64,000 bases of DNA from JAIOZK01 sp964468645 (GTDB lineage Bacteria > Bacteroidota > Bacteroidia > Bacteroidales > JAIOZK01). The notes under the pieces were generated by a model that saw only the letters and a program-made list of their open reading frames with translations, was not told the origin of the DNA and did not search any database. Location: contig CAYXUU010000007.1 in NCBI GenBank assembly GCA_964468645.1, forward strand, positions 62,001-126,000, read 5' to 3'. Each line of letters begins with the position of its first letter. The first letter of the stretch is position 1. The translations under genes were made by a program, and so were the position numbers. Of this stretch, positions 18,026-28,300 are shown piece by piece.

Positions 18026-21000
18026 TTACTTAAGAATTATGAATTTACCTGTGGCAGTTGTTGTGCCTGTATTTAATTGCAATATATATGAGCCCTCAGT
18101 AAGCTTATTGGTACTGAGTTTAATATCATAAGTACCAGCCGGCAAGTTCCCAACATCCCTTGAATCAACGAGTCTTCCATTGATATCATAAATACTGATG
18201 GAAATATTTGCCAGGTTATTCAGCTCAAAGTTAACATAGGCATATGTGGTAACCGGATTGGGATAGATCTTAAGTGTTGTTGCCAGGCTTTCTGTTTCTA
18301 TTGGATCATCAATACCCACCAGTTCGTATTTATCTGACCTGTAAAGTCCTCTTCCATAGGAAGCCCCATAAATGGAACCGAAGTTATCAGTGCCTGGATA
18401 TACAAACCAGAGTGTATCTATTCCATTAACAAGCATAACAACCTGGTCATCCTGATCAACAAGTTGCTGTTTCAGCATCATCACCGGAACATTTCCCATT
18501 CCATCGGCAGCTAACGACCATTCAGGGCTCTGTTCGTGAATATTGCTTGAAGTAAATATACCATGCTCTGATCCGACAATCGCCATGTTTGAGTTTTTCA
18601 TCTCTATGATCGATGAGTAAACCGGCATGAGTGGTAATCCACCATTTTCAGGATCTCCCTGAATTGATTTGAAATCAGGTAATGAATCCAGGGCATCATC
18701 TGACATAAATATATAATTCTCATTGCCATAATTACCCAGTGTAACAATTAATCTGTTATCATTTTGAGGATCAATTGCAACTGAAGTAATGGCCTGGGTA
18801 TTTTCTTCACCAGTAGAAGGATCTATAAGCGGGATATGTTTGGTTGCCACTATACATTCCTCATAGTTACAATCGGCAGTTTCAATGGTATATGCCAGTG
18901 CGATATTTGATATTCTGAAAAGTTTTCCGTCAAGTGTTCCAACAAATAAATGATTGGCATCACTGGAGGCAGCAAAACATGAAGGAGTTCCTTCAAATTC
19001 GGTTTGGGTATTATTGGCCAAATCCCACCAGGCCAGGTCACTGGTAAAGTCAAGAATACTGAGTGTCATCCAAACATGATTTCTTGCGCCCAGGAAGTAT
19101 TTCGCCTGAACTTTATCTTTGACCATAATTGAGTCACCCTCAGCAAGGGCAAAGGGTAGCTGATAGTAGAAAGGATATTCAAAATTATTACTCCTTGCCT
19201 GGACATAATCACCCTGGTTGTAGCTTTTTCTTGCATAGAATTTTACAGAGTCACGACTATTATCATCTGTAAAACTTTCCCATAAAAGGGCAGGTAACAA
19301 AAAATCATCCTCACTAACAGAGATTTCATCCAGGAAAGCAGTTGCGGACCAGTTAACACCTGCGTCTTCACTTCTTCTGAAAGCAGGGGTCCCGGCAATA
19401 CTACTATATATATATACTTCTGGGTTGATTAAAGAAATGGCACAGGCTCCACCGGTTTCTGCAGCCCATATCTGGTTACCTGCCTGAGCAGTATTTCCAT
19501 GGCCGGTAATTTCAATAGTACCTCTTTCCTGGGCCCCACCAAGTACAAGTTCTTTAATACCTGAACTTGATATGGTGTAAAACTGTGAGGTCATATAACC
19601 TTTCATCATTGGCTGGAAAGTATAATCAATACCATCAATCAATCCCAGGAAGATACCTCCGTCGGTAACAACCATGAGCTGATTATTAAAACCAGGATGG
19701 AAGACATATGCATGGTGGTCAGCATTGCAATAATATGGAAGGAAGTTACCAGCAGCGCTGTTTGATTTTTGCAACCAGTTGAAAAATCCTGTTTCATTGA
19801 TCTTCATACCTTCCCACATATCAGTGCCACCTACAAGCACCATGTCAGGATTTTCGGGTAACACTTCTATCGTATTTGCATAAACACCTTTATCCCCCCA
19901 GATATTAATGGGTGGTTCAGATGAAGGGTTGTCAGAACCGGGTAAGATTATGTACCATGAATCACCCTGATTATTTGATCTGTATACATTTAATCCGTAT
20001 CCTGTTGAGTGCACTGCAGAAGCGTAAATAATATTTGGATCTGAAGGTGCAAATGCGTATTCGATTCTTCCGGCAAAATTAGGCAGATCATTTCCCTTGC
20101 CTACATATGGTGCAAATGGGTTAACGATGGTTTCCTGAAATGATGTATCTGCACCTGTTGCTGCCGTAATTGATGTATTTGAGTTAATAGAATCCTTAAC
20201 AATAAAGTAAGGATTGGTGGGTACACTGGCAATATTGAAAAAATTCATTCCTGTACCTCCTTTGCGAAGGAATGTGTATCCATCAACCATGGCAATTACC
20301 GAACCGTCAGATGCAACTTTTACATCCATCGCATTCCCCGTTACCATTTCCTGAATTGTAGTATTGATATCAACTGATATGGTATCAATGGTTTTCGCTG
20401 TTGTATCTGGATTATATACTACAATGTTATTTCCCTGTACCTCAAAAGAATCACATTCAATGGTGTATGAAGAATTGATCACGTGAAAACTGCTGTCAAT
20501 TATCATATCCGGTGCTCCCCAGGTCTGACCGTTATCGGATGAATACTTCAGGCCACTGTTGGTAGCTGCCCAGAGTTTTCCTGTCGATTCATTATAAGCC
20601 AGATCGCTGACATAAGCCCAGTCGGGGTTGTTCATCTGTGATTGATCCACGGGGGTAAAATTTTCACCGTCGGTTGATTTGAAAACTCCTGTGCCCTGCA
20701 GGCCTCCATCATACGAGTATTTTCCAAAGACAGAGAATTCCTGCGCATCAAATAATTCTCCTGTACCTGCAAAAATGGTTCCGTCGCTGGATTGAGTCAT
20801 ACAACTAACGAAAAGATTGTTTTCAGAACCGTTGATTTTACTCCAAACCAGTCCGGCAGTTGTGGATTTCCAGATACCTCCTGTTACACCCGCTGCAAAC
20901 AGGGTTTTGTTATCGGAGTCCTGATTGTCCCAGATAATTGCTCTTGTCCGGCCTGAAAAATTATCAGGCCCCAGCGATTGCCAGTCCATGTTAAGTGTGG

Positions 21001-21232
21001 AACGGTTTGCATTCTGGTTTTGTACGATCTGTTGCCTCGACAGCAATACATCATCTACATTAAGCAAGCCGGTATGCTGATTATTCCTGATCTTGGCCAG
21101 GTAAGCAGCAGCATCCCGGTTAGAATCATTACCCTCCGTATTGTCCTTTTCTTTGGTTATGATTGTAAAAGAAAACAATAAGAAAGCAGATAATAATACC
21201 AGCAAGCTAAAGGGTAAAAATTTATTCTTCAT
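18026..21232 (-). CDS. Large T9SS-sorted BNR/sortilin-type propeller protein
   Basis: The 1068-residue protein has an N-terminal export signal, then WQSLGPDNFSGRTRAI and GGIWKSTTAGLVWSKI, the Asp-box-like repeats seen in sialidase, xyloglucanase and sortilin-type propellers. Further units such as GVFKSTDGENFTPV and LKYSSDNGQTWGAP follow. The C-terminus is a T9SS type A sorting domain (KIYPNPVTTYAYVNFEL ... TGKFIILK). Catalytic residues of glycosidases using this fold were not identified, so binding rather than hydrolysis is equally likely. It is the first gene of a two-gene leftward unit with a well-formed promoter at 21378-21408. Confidence 0.85.
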   Translation of the reverse strand: MKNKFLPFSLLVLLSAFLLFSFTIITKEKDNTEGNDSNRDAAAYLAKIRNNQHTGLLNVDDVLLSRQQIVQNQNANRSTLNMDWQSLGPDNFSGRTRAIIWDNQDSDNKTLFAAGVTGGIWKSTTAGLVWSKINGSENNLFVSCMTQSSDGTIFAGTGELFDAQEFSVFGKYSYDGGLQGTGVFKSTDGENFTPVDQSQMNNPDWAYVSDLAYNESTGKLWAATNSGLKYSSDNGQTWGAPDMIIDSSFHVINSSYTIECDSFEVQGNNIVVYNPDTTAKTIDTISVDINTTIQEMVTGNAMDVKVASDGSVIAMVDGYTFLRKGGTGMNFFNIASVPTNPYFIVKDSINSNTSITAATGADTSFQETIVNPFAPYVGKGNDLPNFAGRIEYAFAPSDPNIIYASAVHSTGYGLNVYRSNNQGDSWYIILPGSDNPSSEPPINIWGDKGVYANTIEVLPENPDMVLVGGTDMWEGMKINETGFFNWLQKSNSAAGNFLPYYCNADHHAYVFHPGFNNQLMVVTDGGIFLGLIDGIDYTFQPMMKGYMTSQFYTISSSGIKELVLGGAQERGTIEITGHGNTAQAGNQIWAAETGGACAISLINPEVYIYSSIAGTPAFRRSEDAGVNWSATAFLDEISVSEDDFLLPALLWESFTDDNSRDSVKFYARKSYNQGDYVQARSNNFEYPFYYQLPFALAEGDSIMVKDKVQAKYFLGARNHVWMTLSILDFTSDLAWWDLANNTQTEFEGTPSCFAASSDANHLFVGTLDGKLFRISNIALAYTIETADCNYEECIVATKHIPLIDPSTGEENTQAITSVAIDPQNDNRLIVTLGNYGNENYIFMSDDALDSLPDFKSIQGDPENGGLPLMPVYSSIIEMKNSNMAIVGSEHGIFTSSNIHEQSPEWSLAADGMGNVPVMMLKQQLVDQDDQVVMLVNGIDTLWFVYPGTDNFGSIYGASYGRGLYRSDKYELVGIDDPIETESLATTLKIYPNPVTTYAYVNFELNNLANISISIYDINGRLVDSRDVGNLPAGTYDIKLSTNKLTEGSYILQLNTGTTTATGKFIILK

Positions 21233-21377
21233 ATCATTTAAATATTTATTATTACTTGTTTAGAATAATCTTTTATTCCCGCAAAAAAAGAAGTGCGCAA
21301 GTTACACTTTTTTTTCTTTCACTTTAAAACAAACAAACAAAAAACTTAACAAAATTAAGTTAATTTATTAGTATCCA

Positions 21378-21408
21378 CAAATATAAGATATTTTAGAAAT
21401 AATACAAA
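21378..21408 (-). promoter_or_regulatory. Promoter for the two T9SS propeller genes
   Basis: On the minus strand TTTG (21405-21408), 19 bases, then TATATTTG (21378-21385) match the Bacteroidota -33/-7 consensus and spacing. The predicted leader is about 140 bases. The divergent gap 21233-21544 otherwise holds only A+T-rich sequence. Confidence 0.6.
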
Positions 21409-21493
21409 TCTGAGTAAGTTTGCGGTCTGCTAAAATCAGGAAACGGTATATTTTTTTCTGCCGGCTTTTATTCTGACTTTAACAACAAAATAG

Positions 21494-21524
21494 TTAGGAA
21501 AGCTTCTAAAATATTCTAAATTTG
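21494..21524 (+). promoter_or_regulatory. Promoter for the C1 peptidase gene
   Basis: TAAATTTG at 21517-21524 fits the -7 box. TTAG lies 19 bases upstream at the -33 position, an imperfect match. The start codon at 21545 would have a leader of about 14 bases. Confidence 0.5.
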
Positions 21525-21544
21525 TTTGATAAAAAATAATTGTA

Positions 21545-22714
21545 ATGGGAAACTACTGTTTGAAATTCATCATCCTGTTTATTTCACTGATTCTTTTAAC
21601 TCCAGGTTACGGACAAGAAAACCAGAATACTACTGATACTGCATATGTGTTTAAAAGTATTTATGAAAATCCGGCCACCCCGGTGAAGAACCAGGCCAGC
21701 TCGGGTACCTGCTGGGATTTCGCAGGCATTTCATTTATTGAAAGTGAATTGTTACGTATGGAAAAAGGTGAGTATGACCTTTCAGAAATGTATGTTGTCC
21801 GGTGCATTTATCCTGTTAAAGCAGATAAATATGTACGGAATCATGGCAGGTCGAATTTCAGTATGGGCGGACAGGCGCATGATGTAACCGATATAATCGG
21901 TATTTATGGAATTGTACCCGAGGAAGTATATCCGGGTTTTGTTGGCGATTTTGATAAGCATAACCATGGTGAGCTGGATGCATTGCTTAAAGGATTCTGC
22001 GATGTTGTGATCAGAAAAAGAAGTAAAGAGATCACAACAGTATGGTTAGATGCCTATAATGCTGTACTTGATGTTTATCTTGGTGAAATGCCGGAAACCT
22101 TCGATTATGAAGGAAACACATATACCCCGAATGGTTTTTTGGAATACCTTAATATTAATAAGGATGATTATATAGAACTTACCTCCTATACTAATTATCC
22201 AATGTATGAACAGGTCTGCCTGGAAATTCCTGATAACTGGACAAATAGCCTTTATTATAACATTCCGCTTGATGAACTGATAGAAGTTATGGAATATGCA
22301 TTAAAAAATGGATATACCATGGTATGGGATGGAGATGTCAGTGACAGGAATTTTTCTTTTACGAATGGAGTAGCCATTGTTCCTGAAAAAGACTGGAAAG
22401 ATAAAACCGAAGAGGAAAAAGACAACACCTGTTTAATCCCTGAACAACAAAAGAATATTACACAAAAGATCAGACAGCGTGCCTTTGATGGCCAGACATC
22501 CACCGACGACCACCTGATGCATATCACAGGGATGGTTGAAGACCAGCATGGAGTGAAATATTTTATTACCAAAAACTCATGGGGTACCAACAGAAATGAG
22601 TTTGGGGGGTACCTTAATATGTCAGAGCCTTATGTGAGGTTGAGGACGATTGCAATCATGTTGAACAAAGAGGCCTTGCCACCAAAGCTGGCAAAGAAGC
22701 TTAGAGTTGAGTAG
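21545..22714 (+). CDS. Secreted C1-family cysteine peptidase, bleomycin-hydrolase-like
   Basis: The 389-residue protein has a signal peptide (about 1-23) and papain-fold catalytic residues: Q50 and C56 in NQASSGTCWDFA, H323 in DDHLMH and N344 in TKNSWG. The HxM and KNSWG spacing and the long insert between C and H match the PepC/bleomycin hydrolase branch, which trims peptides as an aminopeptidase. Classical PepC is cytoplasmic, whereas this one carries an export signal, a form common in Bacteroidota. Length is a little shorter than PepC. It stands alone, preceded by its own promoter. Confidence 0.88.
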   Translation: MGNYCLKFIILFISLILLTPGYGQENQNTTDTAYVFKSIYENPATPVKNQASSGTCWDFAGISFIESELLRMEKGEYDLSEMYVVRCIYPVKADKYVRNHGRSNFSMGGQAHDVTDIIGIYGIVPEEVYPGFVGDFDKHNHGELDALLKGFCDVVIRKRSKEITTVWLDAYNAVLDVYLGEMPETFDYEGNTYTPNGFLEYLNINKDDYIELTSYTNYPMYEQVCLEIPDNWTNSLYYNIPLDELIEVMEYALKNGYTMVWDGDVSDRNFSFTNGVAIVPEKDWKDKTEEEKDNTCLIPEQQKNITQKIRQRAFDGQTSTDDHLMHITGMVEDQHGVKYFITKNSWGTNRNEFGGYLNMSEPYVRLRTIAIMLNKEALPPKLAKKLRVE

Positions 22715-22750
22715 TTCTGCCCTTCGACTCCGCTCCTCAGGATGAGTTAG

Positions 22751-22820
22751 TTTTGAGTTCTGAGTTTTGAGTTTTGAGTTCTGAGTTCTGGATTCAGGGT
22801 TTTGAGTTTTTGATTTTGTA
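22751..22820. repeat. Ten-unit degenerate heptamer array
   Basis: Bases 22751-22820 divide exactly into ten 7-base units close to TTTTGAG or TTCTGAG. Read on the other strand they are AACTCAA or AACTCAG units, the same family as the array at 50891-50953. Just upstream (22730-22745) is CCTTCGACTCCGCTC, part of a phrase widespread between genes in many bacteria. Confidence 0.75.
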
Positions 22821-22843
22821 TTTGCAGGATACTTTTCGAATTT

Positions 22844-23518
22844 TTAACCTGAACCTGTGGAGGTAAGCACCACAGAAGAAACAATAGCAGCATTCACTGC
22901 CGCCTGTGTTTCTCTGATCACCTTATCCACACCCTGGGCTATGGGTTCATTCCTGAGGATATCCTTCAACTTTTTCCTGATCTGTTTTAGTTCCGACCTG
23001 TCTTTGCTGATCACCCTGTGCATACCACAGGCATGGATCAATCCCAGTAATGAGGCAGTTTCATCGCCGATCTCCCTGCTATGAGTGACGATATCATGCA
23101 GATGCTTGGCCAGATCCCGCCTTTCTTTTGTACCGGTTAAAATTGCTTTCTTGTATGGAAATACAAGGAACTTTTTATCTTCCATCTTTACCAGTCGCTT
23201 ATCCTGCATTACATTCATCATCGGATGCCTCCATTTCTTACCCTGGTGTGAAAATTTCGAAACCCAGGCCCTGATTTTCTTTGGTTTCCAGGCATCGGCC
23301 ATCTTTTTCAGGATTTGATGGTGTACCGCCGACAGATCTGTTCTTGAACCCTTCGTGATCAACATATTGCCTTCAATGTTTATCTTCTCATCCATGGCCA
23401 GATCAAGAAGGATTGCACCGACCATTCCGGCATTTAACATCGTAAAGGAAACTACATAACCTGACTTTTCAGGCTTAAAGCAGAGTAAAAGAAATTTTTC
23501 TGCAATATTTAAATTCAT
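22844..23518 (-). CDS. GPP34 (GOLPH3/Vps74-like) family protein
   Basis: A 224-residue protein is predicted from the ATG at 23518, which opens MNLNIAEKFLLLCFKPEKSG; a longer frame from 23575 adds residues unlike the family. The pattern of NIAEKFLLL, AGAILLDL-like helix and a C-terminal alanine-rich helix fits GPP34, known in eukaryotes as the phosphatidylinositol-4-phosphate-binding Golgi protein GOLPH3. Bacterial members have no settled role but probably bind membranes. The last residues (SSVVLTSTGSG) end close to the heptamer array. It has no obvious operon partner. Confidence 0.75.
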   Translation of the reverse strand: MNLNIAEKFLLLCFKPEKSGYVVSFTMLNAGMVGAILLDLAMDEKINIEGNMLITKGSRTDLSAVHHQILKKMADAWKPKKIRAWVSKFSHQGKKWRHPMMNVMQDKRLVKMEDKKFLVFPYKKAILTGTKERRDLAKHLHDIVTHSREIGDETASLLGLIHACGMHRVISKDRSELKQIRKKLKDILRNEPIAQGVDKVIRETQAAVNAAIVSSVVLTSTGSG

Positions 23519-23719
23519 GGTTCCGGTATTAATATTAACGGGTATAAAAATAATTTCAATATTGTACAATTCCAAATAATCACATGCTAGCTTTACAATG
23601 TGAAATGGCCGGGGAGGGATCTCATTATTGTTGCACAGAGGTCAACGGGAAATCACAAGAAAAAGGACTTAATAATAATACTCTAATTCACATTTCGTAC
23701 TTTTAGAAACAGCCCATTA

Positions 23720-24697
23720 CTACTGGATATATATCCCACATCCAATAAAATAATCTGTCCCGGAAATCTTGTGTATGTAAGTCATCTTGAGTTCATCCTG
23801 ACCTGTAGCCGGATTATTCCAGTAATATTCTGTAAATCCAAAGCCGGGACCTTCAGCCAGGGTGATCATTTCCCTGATGAAATAAACCCCCTTGGAGTCC
23901 TGTAAATTATAAACATCAGTACCTTCAAGACTCTGGCTGGCACCGTGAGATATACACATACCATCCAGATCAACAACAAAAAAGTAACCTGAATTATCCT
24001 CGAAAAATTTCACAGGATCAAGTGCTGTGCGGCAATAATCAACCCTGTTGAGTGAATCAGTATAAATTGTTTCAAAAATATCTGCAATTCCTTCTGCAAA
24101 GCTTATGGTTGCATTTCTTGAAATTTCTTTATTGCTTTCCAGCAGTGTTATTGTCGGATCGGTGGAGCGGATATAAAATCCAGATCCAATATAATAATCA
24201 ATACCAGGGATATTATGGAGATATGAGAGTTTTTTCTCGTTCTCACCGGTAGCCGGATTGTTCCAGTAATATTCTGTAAAACCAGCACCTGCTGTTTCTG
24301 CAATGTCGCTCATGGTCCTGATAAAATAATTACCTTCAGCATCCTGCAGATCCCAAAGGTAGGTACCTTCAAGGTCTTTATTGATAGCATGGGCTATATT
24401 CCATCCGTTAAAAACCTGTATAAAATAGTACCCCGACTGGTCGTCAAAATAACGAACCGGATCAATATAAGTACGACAGAATTCAACCCTTGCTATAGAA
24501 TCTGAAATTAAAAATTCAAAAACAGCTCCAAAGCTGGTTGCAGTAGTACCTACAACGGTTGACACTAAAAATTTGTCACTGTCGAATTGGCTGATCATGC
24601 CTGTGTTGTCAGGGTCATCATCTGCTTTCTTACAAGACATAACACTTATCAACAACAAGGTAAAAAGAATAATAAAGGAGATGATTAATTTTTTCAT
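23720..24697 (-). CDS. Lipoprotein with two tandem Cache domains
   Basis: A 325-residue protein is predicted from the ATG at 24697; a longer frame from 24736 adds 13 residues before the signal. The lipobox is SVMSC. The mature part is two copies of one single-Cache unit (about 40-180 and 190-325), each containing FCRTYIDPVRYFDDQSGYYF- or YCRTALDPVKFFEDNSGYFF-type text, then GTYLWDLQDAEGNYFIR-type text and FTEYYWNNPATG. Single-Cache domains bind small ligands outside the cytoplasm, usually in chemoreceptors or kinases. No signalling domain is attached. A periplasmic or surface ligand-binding role is inferred. Confidence 0.82.
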   Translation of the reverse strand: MKKLIISFIILFTLLLISVMSCKKADDDPDNTGMISQFDSDKFLVSTVVGTTATSFGAVFEFLISDSIARVEFCRTYIDPVRYFDDQSGYYFIQVFNGWNIAHAINKDLEGTYLWDLQDAEGNYFIRTMSDIAETAGAGFTEYYWNNPATGENEKKLSYLHNIPGIDYYIGSGFYIRSTDPTITLLESNKEISRNATISFAEGIADIFETIYTDSLNRVDYCRTALDPVKFFEDNSGYFFVVDLDGMCISHGASQSLEGTDVYNLQDSKGVYFIREMITLAEGPGFGFTEYYWNNPATGQDELKMTYIHKISGTDYFIGCGIYIQ

Positions 24698-24733
24698 ATG
24701 GTTTGGTTTTGGTTGAATAGAATATCTAGAATT

Positions 24734-24767
24734 CAAATATAATTAAAATAAATTTATATTATACAAA
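24734..24767 (-). promoter_or_regulatory. Promoter for the double-Cache lipoprotein
   Basis: On the minus strand TTTG (24764-24767), 22 bases, then TATATTTG (24734-24741) match the consensus. The leader would be about 30 bases. Confidence 0.5.
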
Positions 24768-24796
24768 TTATTTATTTAAACAGCTGGTATATTACC

Positions 24797-25141
24797 TCAA
24801 TCCTTTTTCTTCTGCCAGGGGAATCTCCCCTCCAACTCTGCCTGAAGCGAAAAACTCAGGAAAGTTCTGATTAACACAATCACTCCCAGTGCGAATACCT
24901 GGTTAAGGGTAGGGTCAATGATCACTGTATGGATGATATCTGCAGCCACAAGAATCTCTAGTCCAAGTAGTATGGTTTTTCCAAGCCCCATTTTCAGTGA
25001 TTTGTATTTATCCTGTTTATCCCTTGCCAGGCTGACAAGAAACTTAAGGAGAAAAAACAGAATGCCAATGACAATAACTGCTACACCCGCAGCTTCGAGA
25101 ATGCTTGATAATATTTCAATAATAGACTTGAGGTTTTCCAT
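24797..25141 (-). CDS. DUF1622 small membrane protein
   Basis: The 114-residue protein has an N-terminal amphipathic segment (LKSIIEILSSILEAAGVAV), a first membrane helix (VIVIGILFFLLKFLV), a charged loop ending in KMGLGKTILLGLEILVAADI, and a further hydrophobic region (FALGVIVLIRTFLSFSL). This matches the DUF1622 family in length and in the LGLEILVAADII block. Function of the family is unknown. It lies downstream of a 247-base gap that carries the promoter of the glycan operon on the opposite strand. Confidence 0.85.
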   Translation of the reverse strand: MENLKSIIEILSSILEAAGVAVIVIGILFFLLKFLVSLARDKQDKYKSLKMGLGKTILLGLEILVAADIIHTVIIDPTLNQVFALGVIVLIRTFLSFSLQAELEGRFPWQKKKD

Positions 25142-25332
25142 GATAAATCGTTCGTTTAATATGGAGGTACAAGTTAAATAAAATATTCTTTAAGCAGACT
25201 TATTCTGAAAATAGAAATAATAACAATTATAGTAGAAAGGTTGTTCTGGAATCAGTGAATTAAATTTAAGGCCGGCATTTTAGGATAATTCATTATGTTT
25301 GTTAATAGTAACTGTGGAAGATAAACTGTAAC

Positions 25333-25340
25333 TATCTTTG
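25333..25340 (+). promoter_or_regulatory. Candidate -7 box for the glycan-modification operon
   Basis: TATCTTTG fits TAnnTTTG and gives a leader of about 42 bases before the fusion glycosyltransferase. The -33 element is not well placed, so the call is tentative. Confidence 0.4.
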
Positions 25341-25388
25341 TTGTAAATATCATAACAGGATAACAGCAGGCCATTCAAGAACATTATA

Positions 25389-28300
25389 ATGAATAAAAAA
25401 AATGAAATTGCAATTGTATTAGGAATGCACCGTTCGGGTACCAGTGTTCTTGCTAAATTATTGATTGACCTTGGATATGATCCTGGAGAGAACCTGATGC
25501 CCGCAAGTGAGGAAAATCCGCTGGGATACTTTGAAGATTTGATAATCCATGATTTGAATAATCGTATTTTAGATTTCCTATTCCTGAGATGGGATCAAAT
25601 TGAAGATGTTTCTAACAGAAGAATTGATCTTGCTGTGGATCTGGTGTGGGAAAATTTTGGACAGGAATCCACCGGGATTATTGAACAGAAATTGGGGAAA
25701 TCGGGGAAAATAATGATCAAGGATCCGCGGTTGACTATTCTGCTTAAGTTCTGGCTGAAGGTACTGGATCAATTCAAAGCACAGAAACATTATTTTTTAG
25801 CTGTAAGAAATCCACTTGAAGTATCAGCATCACTCAACAAACGTAATAACATGAGTGAGAAAAATGCACTTCAATTATGGTATTACTATAATTATTCCTG
25901 TTTAACTGATCTTGATGAAAGGCTATGTATTGTTAGATTCGGAAAATTAATCAGTGATCCTGAAAACGAAGTTAATAGGATCCTTAATCACATACACGTA
26001 AAACATAGAAATACAGAAAACCTTTTAAATAATTTTGTTAATTCGTTTGTTGATAAGAAGCAAATACATCATCATTCAACAGCAAGGGAATTAATTAACA
26101 AAACCGCTAATATTCCGGAAATAGAATCACTTTATGATTTCCTGATTAAAAATGACATGCCAGATATTCATAAGAATGAAGATCACCTGAATGCATACAA
26201 TAACCGGTTTCTGAAACCAAAAACAGATGATAATGATACTATCAACCTTACTTCAACGTTGTTTTGCGAAAACTCAAACATTGACGATCATCAGGTATAT
26301 TCAACCAGTCTGCGTCATAAAACCGGATATCAGAAACTCTCCTTTAAAACTAGCACTAATAATTTATATGATAAATTCAGGTTGTTTTTATGCGACCATC
26401 CCTGTGTAATTACCTTAGAATCATTAAATATACACACCTTTGAAGATGAGCAAGAAATTTTAAACCTTACAGGCAACTTTTTCTTCAGGCAAAATAATTT
26501 ATACCTTTTTAATACCAATACACCATTCCTGAAGTTTGCTTTGGTCCAACCGCACAAAATATTACATCTTGATATTGAATTTTCTGTTAATGTTCAAAGT
26601 GATGAAATTGCCGGTTTGTTAATACCTGTTCAATTTCATAAAATTAAACAGGCGGGCAAAACCATTGAAGAGCAGGTACAAAAGATCCAATCCCTTACTG
26701 AAAAGGAGATTTCCACTGGCCATCAAAACGATATTCTATTAAAAGAAGGCACCAGGTTACAAACTGAAATCGAAGATCTTAAGAATGAACTTGATATGGT
26801 TTCCGGGACTGTAACCAAATTGGAAGAACAAAACAATATACTAACCGGTGAAAAAAGCAAACTTCTAAAGGATGTTAAGGTATTTAATTTGAATGCAAAC
26901 AGACAAACAAAGGAAATTGATAAAATCAATAACAAGCTGTTATTAATAGCAGAAGAAAAAGAATACCACATTCGTAAAACTAAAAGTTTGTTAAAGGAAA
27001 TAGCTGTAATTGCTGATAAAAATAAAAAAGTCAGTGATGAACTTACCAGGCTTAACGACGAAAATAAATCAATAACTGATCAGTTAAGGGAGAATAAGGT
27101 CAAAGCCGATGAATTAGAAGAACTGACAAAGAAAGCTGAATACTTATGGTATCTGAAGCAACAAAATGATGCCGAGCTTAATCAATTAAAGGAAGAAATC
27201 GCAGCACTTAAAAATTCCTGGTCATGGAGATTTACCTTTCCGGTCAGGCTGGCAGGTCGTTATATGGTCTTTGTTTTAAAACCGGCCGCATTCATATATA
27301 AGGATGTTAAATACGGAATAGAATTATTGAAGCGAGAGGGATTTAAGAGTTTCATAAACCGAATCTTCTGGTATGCAAGAGGGAAACGCCTACCAGAGGA
27401 TATATTTCTGGCAAAGAACAGGGAGGAATTTAAAAGTTTAACGCCCCAAAAGATCAATACCACGGACAAAATTGAATTTCCTGATACAGTAGAGCCCCTT
27501 GTTTCCATTATTATCCCGGTATTCAATCAGTGGGAGTACACTTATAAATGCCTGAAATCGATCGTAGAAAATACCGGAGATATCCCCTATGAGATCATTA
27601 TAGCCGACGATGCCTCTACCGATGAAACCCGTAATATCACCAATTACATTAAGAACATCAGGATTATCAGAAATGAAGACACCCTGCACTTTCTGGGCAA
27701 TTGCAACAAAGCCTCAAAGCAGGCAAAAGGTAAGTACCTGCATTTACTGAACAACGATGTGGTAGTTCATCCTGAATGGTTGAGTTCATTGATTAAAATT
27801 GCAGAGAAGGATAATAAGGTTGGTATTGTTGGTTCAAAACTAATTTATCCTGATGGTAAGCTTCAGGAGGCTGGCGGGATCATCTGGAATGATGCTTCAG
27901 GATGGAATTATGGAAAATTTGATGATCCGGAGAAATCCGAATATAATTATCTAAAGGAGGTTGATTATATTTCAGGGGCAAGTTTGTGTATAAGGAAAAA
28001 TCTCTGGGATCAATTAGGAGGTTTTGATGAACATTTTACGCCGGCATATTATGAAGACACCGACCTGGCCTTCAGAGTCAGAGAGAAAGGATATAAAGTC
28101 ATCTATCAGCCACTGTCAATTGTCACACACCTTGAAGGTGTATCTCATGGAAAAAGCGAATCTGAAGGGATAAAGAAATACCAGGTTGATAATCAAATAA
28201 AGTTCAGAAACAGGTATCAAGATATTCTGGCTGATGAGCATTCCAAAAACGGGACCAATGTTTTTTCTTCAAGGGAGCGTTCAAAAGATAAAAAACAGAT

